Source of the DNA: Proales similis
Lineage: Eukaryota; Rotifera; Eurotatoria; Ploima; Proalidae
DNA: 64,000 bases
Reading direction: 5' to 3'
Assembly: GCA_019059635.1 (NCBI GenBank)
Contig: JAGVRJ010000007.1
Location: 372,001-436,000 of the forward strand
Position numbers and translations under genes: made by a program. Positions 24,001-34,909 of the stretch are shown in pieces. Each line of letters opens with the position of its first letter. Within the stretch, counting starts at the first letter, position 1. The notes beneath the pieces were generated by a model. The model was not told the origin of the DNA. It was given only the letters and a program-made list of their open reading frames with translations, and did not search any database.

Positions 24001-25452
24001 ACTTTAACGCGACATTGAAATTCGTTCAAAATCACTTGGACGAGGTTGATTTGAAAAAGGTGAGCTCTTCAATTCTTTCGAGCCGACTTGCTTCTATTTT
24101 CATTCGTTCATTCGTTGATTTCTTGTCGCGCGTTTTTGAAGGGAATTTCCTGGAAGACAGTGCGCTTCATGATCGCCGAGTGTCAGTACGGCGGTCGCAT
24201 AACCGACGATTTCGATAAAAAGTTTCTAGTCACTCTGACCGACAGCTGGTTCAGCGAAAATCTCTTCAGAGCCAATTTCTTCTTCAACGATAAAAAATAC
24301 ACAATTCCCAAGTTCAACAACATGGTGGAGCTGTTCGCCGCGGTGAAGAGCTTGCCGGACACGGACCACCCGAACGTGTTCGGCTTGCACGCCAACGCCA
24401 ACATCACGTACCAGACGAACACGGCCAAGGCCCTCCTCGACAACATATTGAGCATTCAACCGAAAGAAACAACGATCGGCTCGAGCGAGACCCGCGAGAG
24501 TGTCGTCTATCGAAAAGCAGAAGACATGCTCAACGACCTGCCCGACGACTACATTGCGCACGAGGTCAAAGAGAATCTGGACAAAATGAACTCGCTGGCG
24601 CCGTTGAGCATATTCCTTCGCCAAGAGATCGACAAGATCCAAATGGTGATCACTGAGGTGCGCAGAACCATAAAGAACCTTCAGCTGGCCATTGACGGCA
24701 CCATCATAATGAACGAGGATCTTAAAAATGCATTGGACCAGATCTACGACGCCAAAATTCCCAACTCTTGGCTCAAGGTAAAAATGTCTCTTTTAACGCT
24801 CGAATCCCAACCTTGGCCTATAAACCCCCCTTTCCCTCCAGATCTCGTGGAAATCGTCCACACTCGGCTTTTGGTTTACCGAGCTGCGCAATCGTGACAA
24901 GCAGTTTAAAAATTGGCTTTTCAATGGCAAACCGAACTGCTTCTGGATGACGGGCTTCTTCAATCCTCAGGGATTCCTGACCGCCATGCGTCAAGTAAGC
25001 TCCATTCTAGATGATTACTCGAAGAGAAAATGGCGATGAAAATAAAAAAAAAGGAGATCACCCGGGCGAACAAGTCCAAAGGATGGGCGCTTGACTCGGT
25101 CTTTCTGACCAGCGAAGTTCTGAGCAAAAGCAAAGAGCAAATAGACAGCCCGCCACCGCACGGCGTTTATATTCACGGTTTGTATTTAGAAGGAGCGTCG
25201 TGGAGTCGTAGTGCAGCTCGATTGGCCGAGTCAAAGCCCAAGGTTCTCTATGAGCCAATGCCCATCATACATGTGTCGGCGGCCAACAGTAGCGACTCGG
25301 GCGCAAGCTACAGCATGCACTATGTTTGTCCGATCTATAAGAAGCCCAATCGCACGGACGAGTCGTTCATTGCGAGCATCAACCTCCGCACCAATGTGGA
25401 CCCGATGCACTGGGTCCTGCGCGGCACTTGTCTTGTCTGTGACATCAAATAA
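9056..25452 (+). CDS. Axonemal outer-arm dynein heavy chain, DNAH5/DNAH8 type
   Basis: About 34 exons join in phase to exactly 4,587 codons; human DNAH5 is about 4,620 residues. The N-terminal tail is followed by the linker ([20 protein letters not shown], typical of DNAH5/8). P-loops are visible for AAA1 ([10 protein letters not shown], ~15480), AAA2 (GPSGAGKTT, ~16450), AAA3 (GEQGTAKT, ~17505) and AAA4 (GVGGSGKQS, ~19340). AAA3 also has [19 protein letters not shown]. The coiled-coil stalk lies at ~20400-21660, AAA5 at ~22030, and the C-terminus ([12 protein letters not shown]) matches DNAH5/8. The protein is the ATP-driven motor of outer dynein arms. Largest exons: 9672-11468, 11528-13329, 13584-14581, 22170-22867, 22925-24059. 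Most introns are 54-82 nt. Exons 18436-18558 and 18671-18796 are duplicate alternatives. Acceptors near 11528 and 21401 are less certain. AATAAA is at 25511. Confidence 0.95.
18436..18558 (+). other. Dynein alternative exon, copy A
   Basis: Encodes the segment between AAA3 and AAA4 ([20 protein letters not shown] to RRYFVDFLR). It is flanked by consensus splice sites, starts and ends in phase 2, and is 123 nt long. This copy looks closer to the conserved DNAH5/8 sequence, which has YFVDFLR here. Confidence 0.75.
18671..18796 (+). other. Dynein alternative exon, copy B (diverged duplicate of 18436-18558)
   Basis: It is 126 nt with consensus splice sites, the same phase-2 ends as copy A and no stop. 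The peptide ([20 protein letters not shown] to PLFVSFLR) aligns along its length with copy A: D--FE/D-A, then -FS/IS, D/E-Y/F, and FV-FLR. Including only one copy gives a normal dynein; including both inserts an extra unit that other DNAH5/8 proteins lack. Mutually exclusive splicing is the simplest reading. Confidence 0.65.
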
Positions 25453-25510
25453 TACCGAGCCGCGCCAATCGGGCATCATCAAACAAATTTGCTTTTTTGC
25501 TTCGCAATTA

Positions 25511-25516
25511 AATAAA
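25511..25516 (+). terminator. Poly(A) signal of the dynein heavy-chain gene
   Basis: AATAAA 59 nt after the dynein stop and about 300 nt before the CFAP74 start, supporting separate transcripts for the two ciliary genes. Confidence 0.65.
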
Positions 25517-25819
25517 GTTGAAAATCAAAAAGAAATCGACTGGTTTCTTCGTTTTGTGCTCGGTGTGATTGAGGAAACTAAGAAAACGAAACAGTATGGT
25601 CCAGGGCTTTGTCCAATTTTGGCAGCTATTGGGCAAAAAAAGCCATTTTGCGTCAAGAGTTGCAAAATTGTTAACCAACGATCGCGAGTTTGAATAAATA
25701 ATGGCGTAACCATGGCAATTGAAGCGAGTGAGCGTTGGCTCATGCTTGCCCATAATAATGGTCTTATTGAAAAGTTTCTCATTTATGGTTTGCATGCTGC
25801 CTCGTCAAAAAGAAGAATA

Positions 25820-28800
25820 ATGGAATCAGCCAGCGACGTGGACAGTGATTTGTTCAATCAACAAGACGACGAGCTTCAACTTGCTGATCAGTCGCTGCTC
25901 GAATTCGATCCTCAGATGCCGGATAAACTGGAGTCGGCGTCAAAAACTTCGTCACGCTCAGAAGGAGCAGAAGAGATGAGCTCAAGCTCGCCGGCCAGGT
26001 TGGTATTCCTGATCATCATCTACTTGGTCCCATTCACTGATCGAATGAACAGCGACGGCGATTTGATGTCGGCCGAGGACTCACCGATTCATTTCAGCAT
26101 CGACCAGCAAGTCAAGTTGATCAGAAACAGAGGTTTCGTCAACAAGATAGGAAAGAATTTCGTGGAAAAAGATTTGCTCACAAACGGCCTCAGGTATTAT
26201 GATTCGCTTTGGAGCTCACATCCAGGACGCTTGGTTTAACGTTCAGTCGGAAAGTGATGAAATCATCAAATGCAAAGCGAGAATAGAAGAGCTAGAGCAG
26301 AAACGGGACGAGACGTTTGCTCAGTTTACAAATGCTCAGCTGGACGAGAACATGTAGGCGATTTGTGCTTGAGGAGGTGATGGACAACAATTGACTGAAT
26401 TCCAACTGAAATGAAGCACTCTGGTCAATCGACTCAACGCAGAACATGCGAACCTGTGCGACGAGCTTGAACTGGAGAGTCGTGTTCTCGACAACTTGAG
26501 AGAGGCGTTGAACAATGCCGAGTAAGAACAAATGCAATCTGCGTCAAGTTTCATCTACTAAGCCTGAAACGCTCGGCAGCTATGAGCGATCAAAGGCGCT
26601 CTTGGACAAGACAAAGTTCAGTTCGCTTGAAAAGGAGATCCAAACGGACGAGCAGCGACTCGAGCAGTTCAAAGAGCGTAAATTCAACCAGAGAATGGCT
26701 CGAGAAGAGGAAAAAGTTAAGCTTGTGAGGAAACAGTTCGAAGACGCCAAAAGGTGAGCACCAACCGAATCGGATGCGGCTGCTCTTTATGCTTAATTTG
26801 CGCTTAAGAATTGAAAACGACCGAATCAGGCTCGAACAACAGAAGCAAAAGGAAACGATAGAAAAAGCCAAAAAGGCGAGAGAAGTGAGCAACCAGTTTT
26901 TGAGGCAAACACTGCGCGAGTAGGTTCACTCAGCTTAGCTTGATTTGAACTCTGATTGAAAAAAATCAATTCGCTTCGACTTGGTTCAGCATCAAAGATA
27001 AGCAGAGCAGCGAGGACAGTCAGAAGATGAGCGCCAATCAGTCGAAAAGAGACGACCTGCTCAATTTGAAAAAGGTCATCGATCACAACACAGAAGTGCT
27101 CCAGGCCAAAGTGAACCGGAACAAATCGGTCGAGGCCAAGCGGCGTCAGTGGATCGACGAGGAAAAGCGCAAAATCGAGCAGCGAGGCGAAAATCCCAAT
27201 TTCTTTGTGCCTCGTATGCTCAAATTGGAGAAGATCGAGAAGCAAAAGCTGTAAGTGGCACACGTCTCTAAATTGAGTCGTTGAGCTCAGGAGTCAACTC
27301 GATTAGAAAATTCGAACAAGACCAAGAACGCAGTCGACAAGAAATAGTCGGCAAAATTCTCAAAGAGCAGCAGATCGCCGATAGAAAGAAGAAGCTTTAT
27401 CCGAGTCTGTTCCCGTCCGAATTGAAGCCGGCTCAAGTAATTTGAAATTGCTCTGCTCGTTCGGCCTCAGAGTGTCATCGCGTTTGAGAAGACCAAGAAA
27501 ACAAGCAGAAAGGACATTGAACTGCTAGGAAAGCTCGCTCATTCGCTGGGCTTTGATGACGCCGCGGCCTACTCGGTGAGTGAACACTATTGGCGTTCAT
27601 GAGAGACAAAAACCTAGAGAGGAACGGCTTAAGGCTAAAGTCAACTCTGGCAATATCGACCCGTCGACCGACAGAGATCCTCAAGCGGACAGGCAGTCGA
27701 TGTTCGAAAGCACCACTGTGGCCAGTAAAGAGGACAATGATGAGGAAGAGTTTGACGAGCTTGGTTAGTTTGAGCGGAGTGCGTTCTGGCTCGAGATTTT
27801 CATCTAATTTGGCGCCAATTCACTACAGCTAGGGTAAACGAAGAAATCGTTCAAGCCGAATACGACGGCGTATGGGATCAAAGAGAGGGCAACTACGACG
27901 CGGGTCAGTTCTACTCAATTGAGCGCAAGCTGCCCGCTCGCTACAAGACAAAGGCGGAAAAGGTGATTGAATGCTCGAATGTAGCCAATCTGGTCGTCTT
28001 AAAGCGCAGAATTGCACAAACACAGGAACTCTACCTGAAAAGTCTGGACAAGTTGAAACAAAGCGCGGTCCGAGACCAGATTGTGGTCGGTCGAAAGTTC
28101 CAGGGCGCTTCGTTCAAAAGCAGTCCCAGTCTAGTTCACTTCAAAGTAAGCCTCGTCTCCCGTGCTGCTACTCTGCTCTTTAAAGTTTAAGCAAACGCAA
28201 GGATTTCGACGTCGGTCAAACCTATCAACTCAATGTAACCCTCACGAACATCTCATACACGATCAATTCGTGCAAGCTGGTCGACATGAGTGAACATTTA
28301 AAAGACTTCATCACCGTCGAGTAAGAGCCTTTTTCGTTGAATAACAGACTTAGGCAGCCAGTTGTGAGCCAAATCATGTTCAGTTTCAAGCCGTCTGGAC
28401 AACTCTCGGCCGGTTTGACTTGTGAGCTCAATGTGACCTTTGAGCCCAAGGTTTGTTTGGACATTAAATTCAAAATCAAAACTCGCCAACTAACGCCACG
28501 AATGAATTAACCAAATTAACAGATAAACAAAGACCTCGAGGGTCAGATTCAATTTCTGGCCAGCAACGGGCCTTTTTCGATTCCGGTGCGCGCAAGTGTA
28601 AAACGATGCGAGGTTTGTGGAGGCAACAGATTTACTTTTTCATTCTGCGCCTCAACTCTCTTCCTTTTCTAGCTGAGCGTGAGCACTCAGCTCCTCTACT
28701 TTGGCAGTTTGGTGATTGGCGAGCGAGAGAGGAAAAAGATTCAACTTATTAACAAAGGGGCTCTGGGCACTCGATTTCAACTCACAGCACTGAACCAAGA

Positions 28801-31800
28801 AACTCAAGCAGATGGAATTCAAATTGGCTCGGTAATTTGATTGAAAAAAGAAACGATTATTTTGGACGATTCCTTCATGGAAACGATTTGGACCGGCAGA
28901 CTAGAGAAGGATTCATTGAGCCATTTTCAAGTCTAGATTTGGAATTCTCATTTTCCTCGTCGTTTTCTGGCAAATTCAGCGAAGAGTTTGTTCTTACTTT
29001 CGACGATCCGCAAAGCAAACAAGTGAGTCCGAACCAAAGTAAAAGAGCTTGCGAGTTAATTGAGAGTGCGAAACTCGTCGTAGATAAACCTGACCGCCAA
29101 AGGAACAGCAATCGATGTGCCCATTTGGATCGAAAATCCAAACATTGACCTCCGAATCTGCATGTTCGATCGCCTTTACCAAGAAGTTCTTCGGGTTCAC
29201 AACCGGTGAGTAGAATTTCTGATTGACAGTTTGCTCGAGCCGAGTTGAGTGCCTGTTTGGCAGGGCCAACACAGCTCTTCGAATCACATTCGAGACGCCG
29301 GACGAGCTAAAGAATCACTTGGAAATATTGCCCAAAACGGCGTTCATTCAAGCCAAATCTGACTTCAGCGCCCAGATCAAGTTTGTTGCCAAGTAATCGG
29401 CACGCTCGCCTTTTCTATTGGTCAAACAGTAATCATCAGCTCGGCATTTAATAGAAAATCGCTGGACAAAGACGCGCCCGCTTACTTTGACATCAACACG
29501 GGTGTCTTGGAGGTGCCATTGCACATAAAGGTAGCCGGACAGGTAAATAAAAAATGAACCAACTGCTACCAAGGCGTCGAGTAAAAAAGTCGACTTTTGA
29601 ACAGACAAATCTGGTCAATTACACGCTGAACGCGATCGTGACCACCAGCGACTTGGAGTTCGACCAGATTCACATCGACTTTGGCTATTGTACTGTCTAC
29701 GAGACCGTGAGCGCCACGGTTCAAATGACAAACAAGTCGATTTTGTGCCAGCCGTTCGGTTTCGTCAACCAGGCCGAGGTATGAATGAAGACGAGCACGA
29801 CTTGTCAGCTTGGCATTCCTAATTCGATTTCAGTATTTTAACGTGCAACCAAACGACGGATTCGGAACTCTGCTTCCAAACGAGACCATTCCGATCGACA
29901 TAAATTTCTGTCCGTCAGTGGCCAAAGAGTACAATTTCACTGTTGTCTGCAAATCGTTGGTCAATCGGTCGGTCATTTTCTTTCTTAATCGCTCGCCTCG
30001 TCAGCTAGAATCTTAAACGCACTCTCATTTGACCTTGAAGTGATTTCACAATTAAATGTCACGGAGTCGGAGTATTGCCACCACTGCGACTCTCCACTCA
30101 ACGGCTGAATCTAAAAGCAACGCCGATATTGAGCAGCACGAGCGCCAACATCTATGTGGTCAACGAACACCTTGACTGTGACGAGTACAGACATCCAGTG
30201 CCGCGCATCGGCGGCGGCGAGCTGGCTCAAGTGGGTCCCACATACTTCGAGTTCGATCCGCCGGAGAACTGCCCGATTGAAATCGCGCCGGCAGTTGGCT
30301 GTGTTCAGCCCGGCGAGGTAGCTAATGCCAATAGTTTCATTTGTCTAGCTTTCATTTCGGCTTAAACTTGCACTCAAACAGAAAGTTAAAGTCAATGTGA
30401 AATTCACAGCCGCTCTTGAGCTGAACGAAATCAAACTGGAAGCGGCACAATTGAAAAAGCTTCAGCTGGTCGAAAGAGCGCAAAAACTGGCCGAGTCGGA
30501 GCAGAGTCTCGCCCAAGCAGCTTCGGTCAGTCGAGTCAAATTGAAGATGAATTTCGAATTTTCTCAATTACGCTTCGATAGACAAAGAAACGCGCCAACA
30601 GGACGCCAAAATCGGAGTCTGTGATGTCAAATCAAATTGAGCTCAATCCGGCCACACCCGAACCAGATTCGATTGAAATCGAGTGAGTATTGGTAATTGG
30701 CTATTTGCACTTGCAGTCATTTCAGGCATCAATTTAGATCGGCCGAGTTCAAGGCCGGCCTCATGTCCTATCTGCTCAACTACGCTGGTGACGTCCAGTA
30801 TTTCTCGATTCCTTGCTACGTGTCAACAGTCAGCGACCAAGTCGACCCACTGGGCGGCGTTCCTTACAAGTAAGCGGCATTTAACTCTCGCTCGTTTGCG
30901 CTAAACAAGGCTGCTCTCGTTCGGAAAGCGTTCACAACACACTCTATTTGGACGTGATCTGCTCCAAGGTGCGGCCTGAGATTGCCATTTTGACTTCGCC
31001 TATCGATCGTACAATTGACTTTGGCCGAGTGCCCGTTGGCCAACGACTTGTGAGGAAACTTGTGATAAAAAACATTTCAGATGCCACCATAGAGGTAGGC
31101 ATTCACTTTACTCGACCCTTGTTGCTCTCAAATGATTGCGATTGGATTGAAAGCCGAGCTCGAATTGTCTGGATCCTCAAGGTCCGTTTGTCCAATTGAA
31201 CACGTTGAGACCGATCGAACCGGGCGACACGTTCAACCTTCTCTTTTCGTGTGTGCCCACCTCCAACAAGATTGTAAGCAGTCGGTCTCTATTCTGCTCT
31301 TTGTCTTTTGCTCATTCGTGCTCCAGTTCCAAGAAACGTTTGAACTGCGAACAAAGCGCTCAAGTCTGAGTCTTAAACTTTGCGCGATTGGCGAAGAACC
31401 GTCATTTAGTCTCTCGTTCGAGGGCAGCACGCTCGACTTTGGCTACTGCGTTCAGAACGATCGAATCGAAAGGACAGTTGAGGTAAACGCGAAACGCCGA
31501 ATCAACGAGCAGCGGCCTAAACAAGCGTTTGAATTTAAAAAGCTGCGGAACAACTCTCAAGTCGACGTGCAGTTCCAAGTGAGTCTTGATGGCTCGGTGC
31601 CGAGGCTCAGACAAGAGAGCGAGCTGAAACGCTTTCAGAATCTGATCGAGCAAAAAACCCGACCTGTCCTTGGTAACCCACTCCTTCTTGAGCTCCGATA
31701 ACGCCATACTAACACAATTGTCTCAGGCCCTGAAAACCACACAGGCTTGAAGCATTTCGATGTGAGTCCAGTTCAGGGATCGCTGGGCGCCAATTCGAAA

Positions 31801-32639
31801 TGCGAACTGAAATTCACCTTTTCGCCCGACCATCCCTCTGAGCTGTACGCGGACGTTGCTCGGATAGCGCTCATATCAACCGAGCGACGCGAACGGGTGA
31901 TTCACCTTCAAGGACGATCAAGGGCCAACAACATGTACATTCGAGGGGTCGAGTATCTCAGTCACAACTGGACCAGCGAGAGTACGATGCTGCACGACGT
32001 TGAGCCGATTGCAGCCAGCGCAGGCGAAGAGAAAGACGCCAAAGGAAAGAAGACAGAGGCAAGACCGGGCGAGGTTCAGGTTCCGATTCCGATCATGATT
32101 GAGCTGTGCTCGACCGCTTCGCCCAAAAAGCCTGGCGAATACTCAACGGCAGAAAAATCGATTTTCATTGGCTGCATGCGATCAGCTCCCAGTCCGGATA
32201 AGAAGGAAGCCAAACGAGTAAGGCGATTGATTCAGATGAAAAGCAAACACTTTCTAACAACGGTTCGAAATGAACTAGAGTGGCGATTTTACGTTCGACA
32301 ATTTAAAGGAGTTGACCGCCAAAGGAATAAGCGTCGATTTGCCAAAGGTGAGCTCTGAGCTCTTCTCTTGGCGCTTTGTTGCTCAATCAAATTTCATATA
32401 GAGCGCGGTCGAGGCCGGCGGCGAGCGTCAAGTGAAGATCAGTTGGAAGCCGAGTCCGAACGCGAACGTAAGTAGTCAAAGCCAGAGCACGAATCGTCCT
32501 GTGCGTTGAATAATTTCGTACTGACCACCAGGTCAAAGAGACGATGCAAGAGTCGGTATTGATATCAACGAAGGGAAATTTCACCGAGGCCTGGAAGCTG
32601 ATAATAAAGGGCCGAATCGAGGCCGAATCGTCCAACTAG
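25820..32639 (+). CDS. CFAP74: Cilia- and flagella-associated protein 74 (central-pair projection)
   Basis: Thirty-three exons join in phase to 1,653 codons; the human protein is about 1,580 residues. The N-terminal third is acidic and then coiled-coil (CKARIEELEQKRDE, then ERKFNQRMAREEEKVKLVRK). The rest is a chain of ASH/HYDIN-like immunoglobulin folds. CFAP74-typical blocks include DFDVGQTYQLNVTLTNISYT, STQLLYFGSLVIGERERKK, DVPIWIENPNIDLRICMYD-like sequence near 29110, FNVQPNDGFGTLLPNET and GSLGANSKCELKFTFSPDH. CFAP74 belongs to the C1 central-pair projection that shapes ciliary beating. An in-frame ATG at 25712 could extend the N-terminus by 36 residues. The introns at 27437-27470 (34 nt) and 28321-28353 (33 nt) are exceptionally short. 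It lies 370 nt downstream of the dynein gene on the same strand. AATAAA is at 32653. Confidence 0.92.
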
Positions 32640-32929
32640 CTGAGTTGATTGCAATAAAAATGAAAAAGATTCGAAAATGTGTTGCTTGAGATCGGGCGGG
32701 GCGAGCAAGACACATAAATTGTCTTGAAGCATCGAAAACGGATTAGCTGAGCACTCAATTAAATGTGGCTGGCCTCTGTACGTGTGTGTGTGTGTGCTGA
32801 AAGAATTGCTCGCAAACGTTCATCTCCAGCCGAGCTTAAATAAGCGAACCAAAGTGACGTCTGACTTGGCCAAGAGCAGCATAAGTAGCAACAAGAACAA
32901 AACGCGGCAGCAATCATTCAGGCGATCTC

Positions 32930-34909
32930 ATGGAGGCCAAAGATGAAATGAGTCGTGAAGCCAAGTCAAGACTGCACTCAGGTTGGTGTCACTCTTTGTT
33001 TGCTTTAGCTGGCCGTTCATTTAAAAACCCAACAGAGGAGGAAAGCGAGAGCAAACGCGTCAAACTTGACCATGAAGGCACCTCTCATGCGTGCAGCTCA
33101 AACGGCCACTCGGCCGAAACTCGCTCCTCCATTCGAAACGATGATATTCAAAACCCGCGCCAACTACTTGCTCACCTAATGCCGTCGTTTGACATAAATC
33201 AGTTGCCGGCCGATTTGGACGACTTTGAAATTTGTCGCCTCATCTACCAAATAATGGCAGCCTCGCCCGAAGGAGCCGACTTGAGTGCGATCAGTCGTGC
33301 TTCTTCACTTTTGCTGTTTCCGCGCGAGAAACTCATGAGCGTCAACACCATCGACCAGTGTGTCGACTTGATCCAGCGCTCGTCGAACATCATTGTGCTG
33401 ACCGGAGCGGGCTGCTCAGTGTCGTGTGGCATTCCGGACTTTCGGTCGCGCGACGGCGTCTACGCACGTCTCAGAGTCGACTTTCCCGACCTGCCCGATC
33501 CGCAGGCCATGTTCGACATATTCTATTTCCAGCACGACCCGCGTCCGTTCTTCAAGTTTGCCAAAGAGATTTGGCCGGGCCAATTCGAGCCGTCTCTATC
33601 GCACAAGTTCATTAAAAAGCTCGAGGTAAAGAACAAACTGCTGAGGAATTACACACAAAACATCGACACATTGGAAACGGTGGCCAAAATCGACCGGGTC
33701 ATTCAGTGTCATGGATCGTTCGCGACTGCTTCTTGCACCACATGCCGCAAGCGAGTAGACTCGGATTTCATTCGAGAGAAAATCTTCCAGCAAGAAATCC
33801 CCTACTGTGATGAGTGCGTGAACCAAAAACCACTTGAAGCAACGGACGATGCGAAAGAAGAAGGCTGCAGCAGCAGCAGCAAAGAGCCAACCAAGGCGGG
33901 CAGTAACATCTTCAAGCCGGACATTGTTTTCTTTGGCGAAAATCTTCCGGACGAGTATCACAAGTCAATCGGAGAGGACAAGGAGGCCTGTGACCTCCTG
34001 ATTGTGATCGGCTCCTCGCTCAAAGTCAAGCCTGTTGCCAATATACCTCATCTACTGCCGGCGCATGTGCCGCAAATTCTCATCAACCGCGAATCTCTCA
34101 GACATTTGAACTTTGACATTGAACTGCTCGGCGACTGCGATGGAATAGTGAACGAGCTATTGTTGCGACTCGAGCAGCAGCGAGCGTCCGATTCCGATTC
34201 GATCGCCTGGTCGGACATTTGCCAAACTCAAAAGCAGCTGAACGAAATAGAGGGCGACGAGGCCGAGAAGTATCTTGCCGAGGACGAGGAGCGAGAAGTG
34301 TTCACTGTGGCAAACGGGTCCGATGTGTCAGAGTGCGGCCAAGTGAGCCAAACCAAAAAAGAGATCGTCATCAAGCCGAACGAGATGCGTTTCAACCGCG
34401 ATCTCCTGCCAGAGAGCTCGTTCATTCACTGGCCGCCGAACATGTACGTGTTTCACGGCGCCGAAGTGTCGATGCGGGCAATTAGACGAAAGTTGCGTCG
34501 GATGCGCAAGAAAATGTCGCTGCCGCTCGGCTGTCTAGAGCGCGACTACGAAGCACTCGATGGACTAACCGAGTGGGAGAAAGAAAAGCTGGCCGGATTT
34601 GACGAGGGCGACGACGATTTCGACAGCGAGGACACCTATACGAATGAAACGGACGAGAGCGAGAGCGATGACGACGAGGAAGGAGAAGAAGAAGAGGACG
34701 AAGAAGAAGGCGACGAGCAGGAAGGCCAGGACGAAGGGCAAATCGACACGAGCAACGGTCAAAACACCGAGACCGAGCCGAATTCCAAAATGGAAATAAT
34801 CGATGGAAGCAGCAAACCAGGCAACGAGATTGGATTGGACCAGAATGAAGAGGATGAGGACGACGATGATGAGGAATTCAATCCGGATTTATGTTCGCCT
34901 GCCGATTAG
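32930..34909 (+). CDS. SIRT1: NAD-dependent protein deacetylase sirtuin-1
   Basis: The catalytic core is a SIRT1-class sirtuin: NAD-binding IIVLTGAGCSVSCGIPDFRS, then the YTQNIDTLE signature, the catalytic His in QCHGSF, a zinc site (CTTC and CDEC), FKPDIVFFGENLP and IVIGSSLKVKPVANIP. It removes acyl groups from lysines of histones and transcription regulators, using NAD. The C-terminus is a long Glu/Asp-rich tail with FNPDLCSPAD at the end. A 54-nt stretch (32982-33035, GTTGGTGTC to CAACAG) keeps the frame but encodes an atypical hydrophobic peptide. It is probably an intron, giving 641 rather than 659 residues. The N-terminal region is much shorter than in vertebrate SIRT1. No other intron is seen in nearly 1.9 kb, unlike the intron-rich neighbours. 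Confidence 0.95.
   Translation: MEAKDEMSREAKSRLHSGWCHSLFALAGRSFKNPTEEESESKRVKLDHEGTSHACSSNGHSAETRSSIRNDDIQNPRQLLAHLMPSFDINQLPADLDDFEICRLIYQIMAASPEGADLSAISRASSLLLFPREKLMSVNTIDQCVDLIQRSSNIIVLTGAGCSVSCGIPDFRSRDGVYARLRVDFPDLPDPQAMFDIFYFQHDPRPFFKFAKEIWPGQFEPSLSHKFIKKLEVKNKLLRNYTQNIDTLETVAKIDRVIQCHGSFATASCTTCRKRVDSDFIREKIFQQEIPYCDECVNQKPLEATDDAKEEGCSSSSKEPTKAGSNIFKPDIVFFGENLPDEYHKSIGEDKEACDLLIVIGSSLKVKPVANIPHLLPAHVPQILINRESLRHLNFDIELLGDCDGIVNELLLRLEQQRASDSDSIAWSDICQTQKQLNEIEGDEAEKYLAEDEEREVFTVANGSDVSECGQVSQTKKEIVIKPNEMRFNRDLLPESSFIHWPPNMYVFHGAEVSMRAIRRKLRRMRKKMSLPLGCLERDYEALDGLTEWEKEKLAGFDEGDDDFDSEDTYTNETDESESDDDEEGEEEEDEEEGDEQEGQDEGQIDTSNGQNTETEPNSKMEIIDGSSKPGNEIGLDQNEEDEDDDDEEFNPDLCSPAD

Noticed and set aside
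25453-25819. Operon joining dynein and CFAP74
   Set aside because: AATAAA at 25511 and a spacer of about 300 bp after it favour separate transcripts. I see no direct evidence for a polycistron.
31483-31542. Basic 20-residue insert in CFAP74
   Set aside because: It is exactly 60 nt with GTAAAC and AAAAAG ends, and the flanking protein aligns without it. Treated as an intron.
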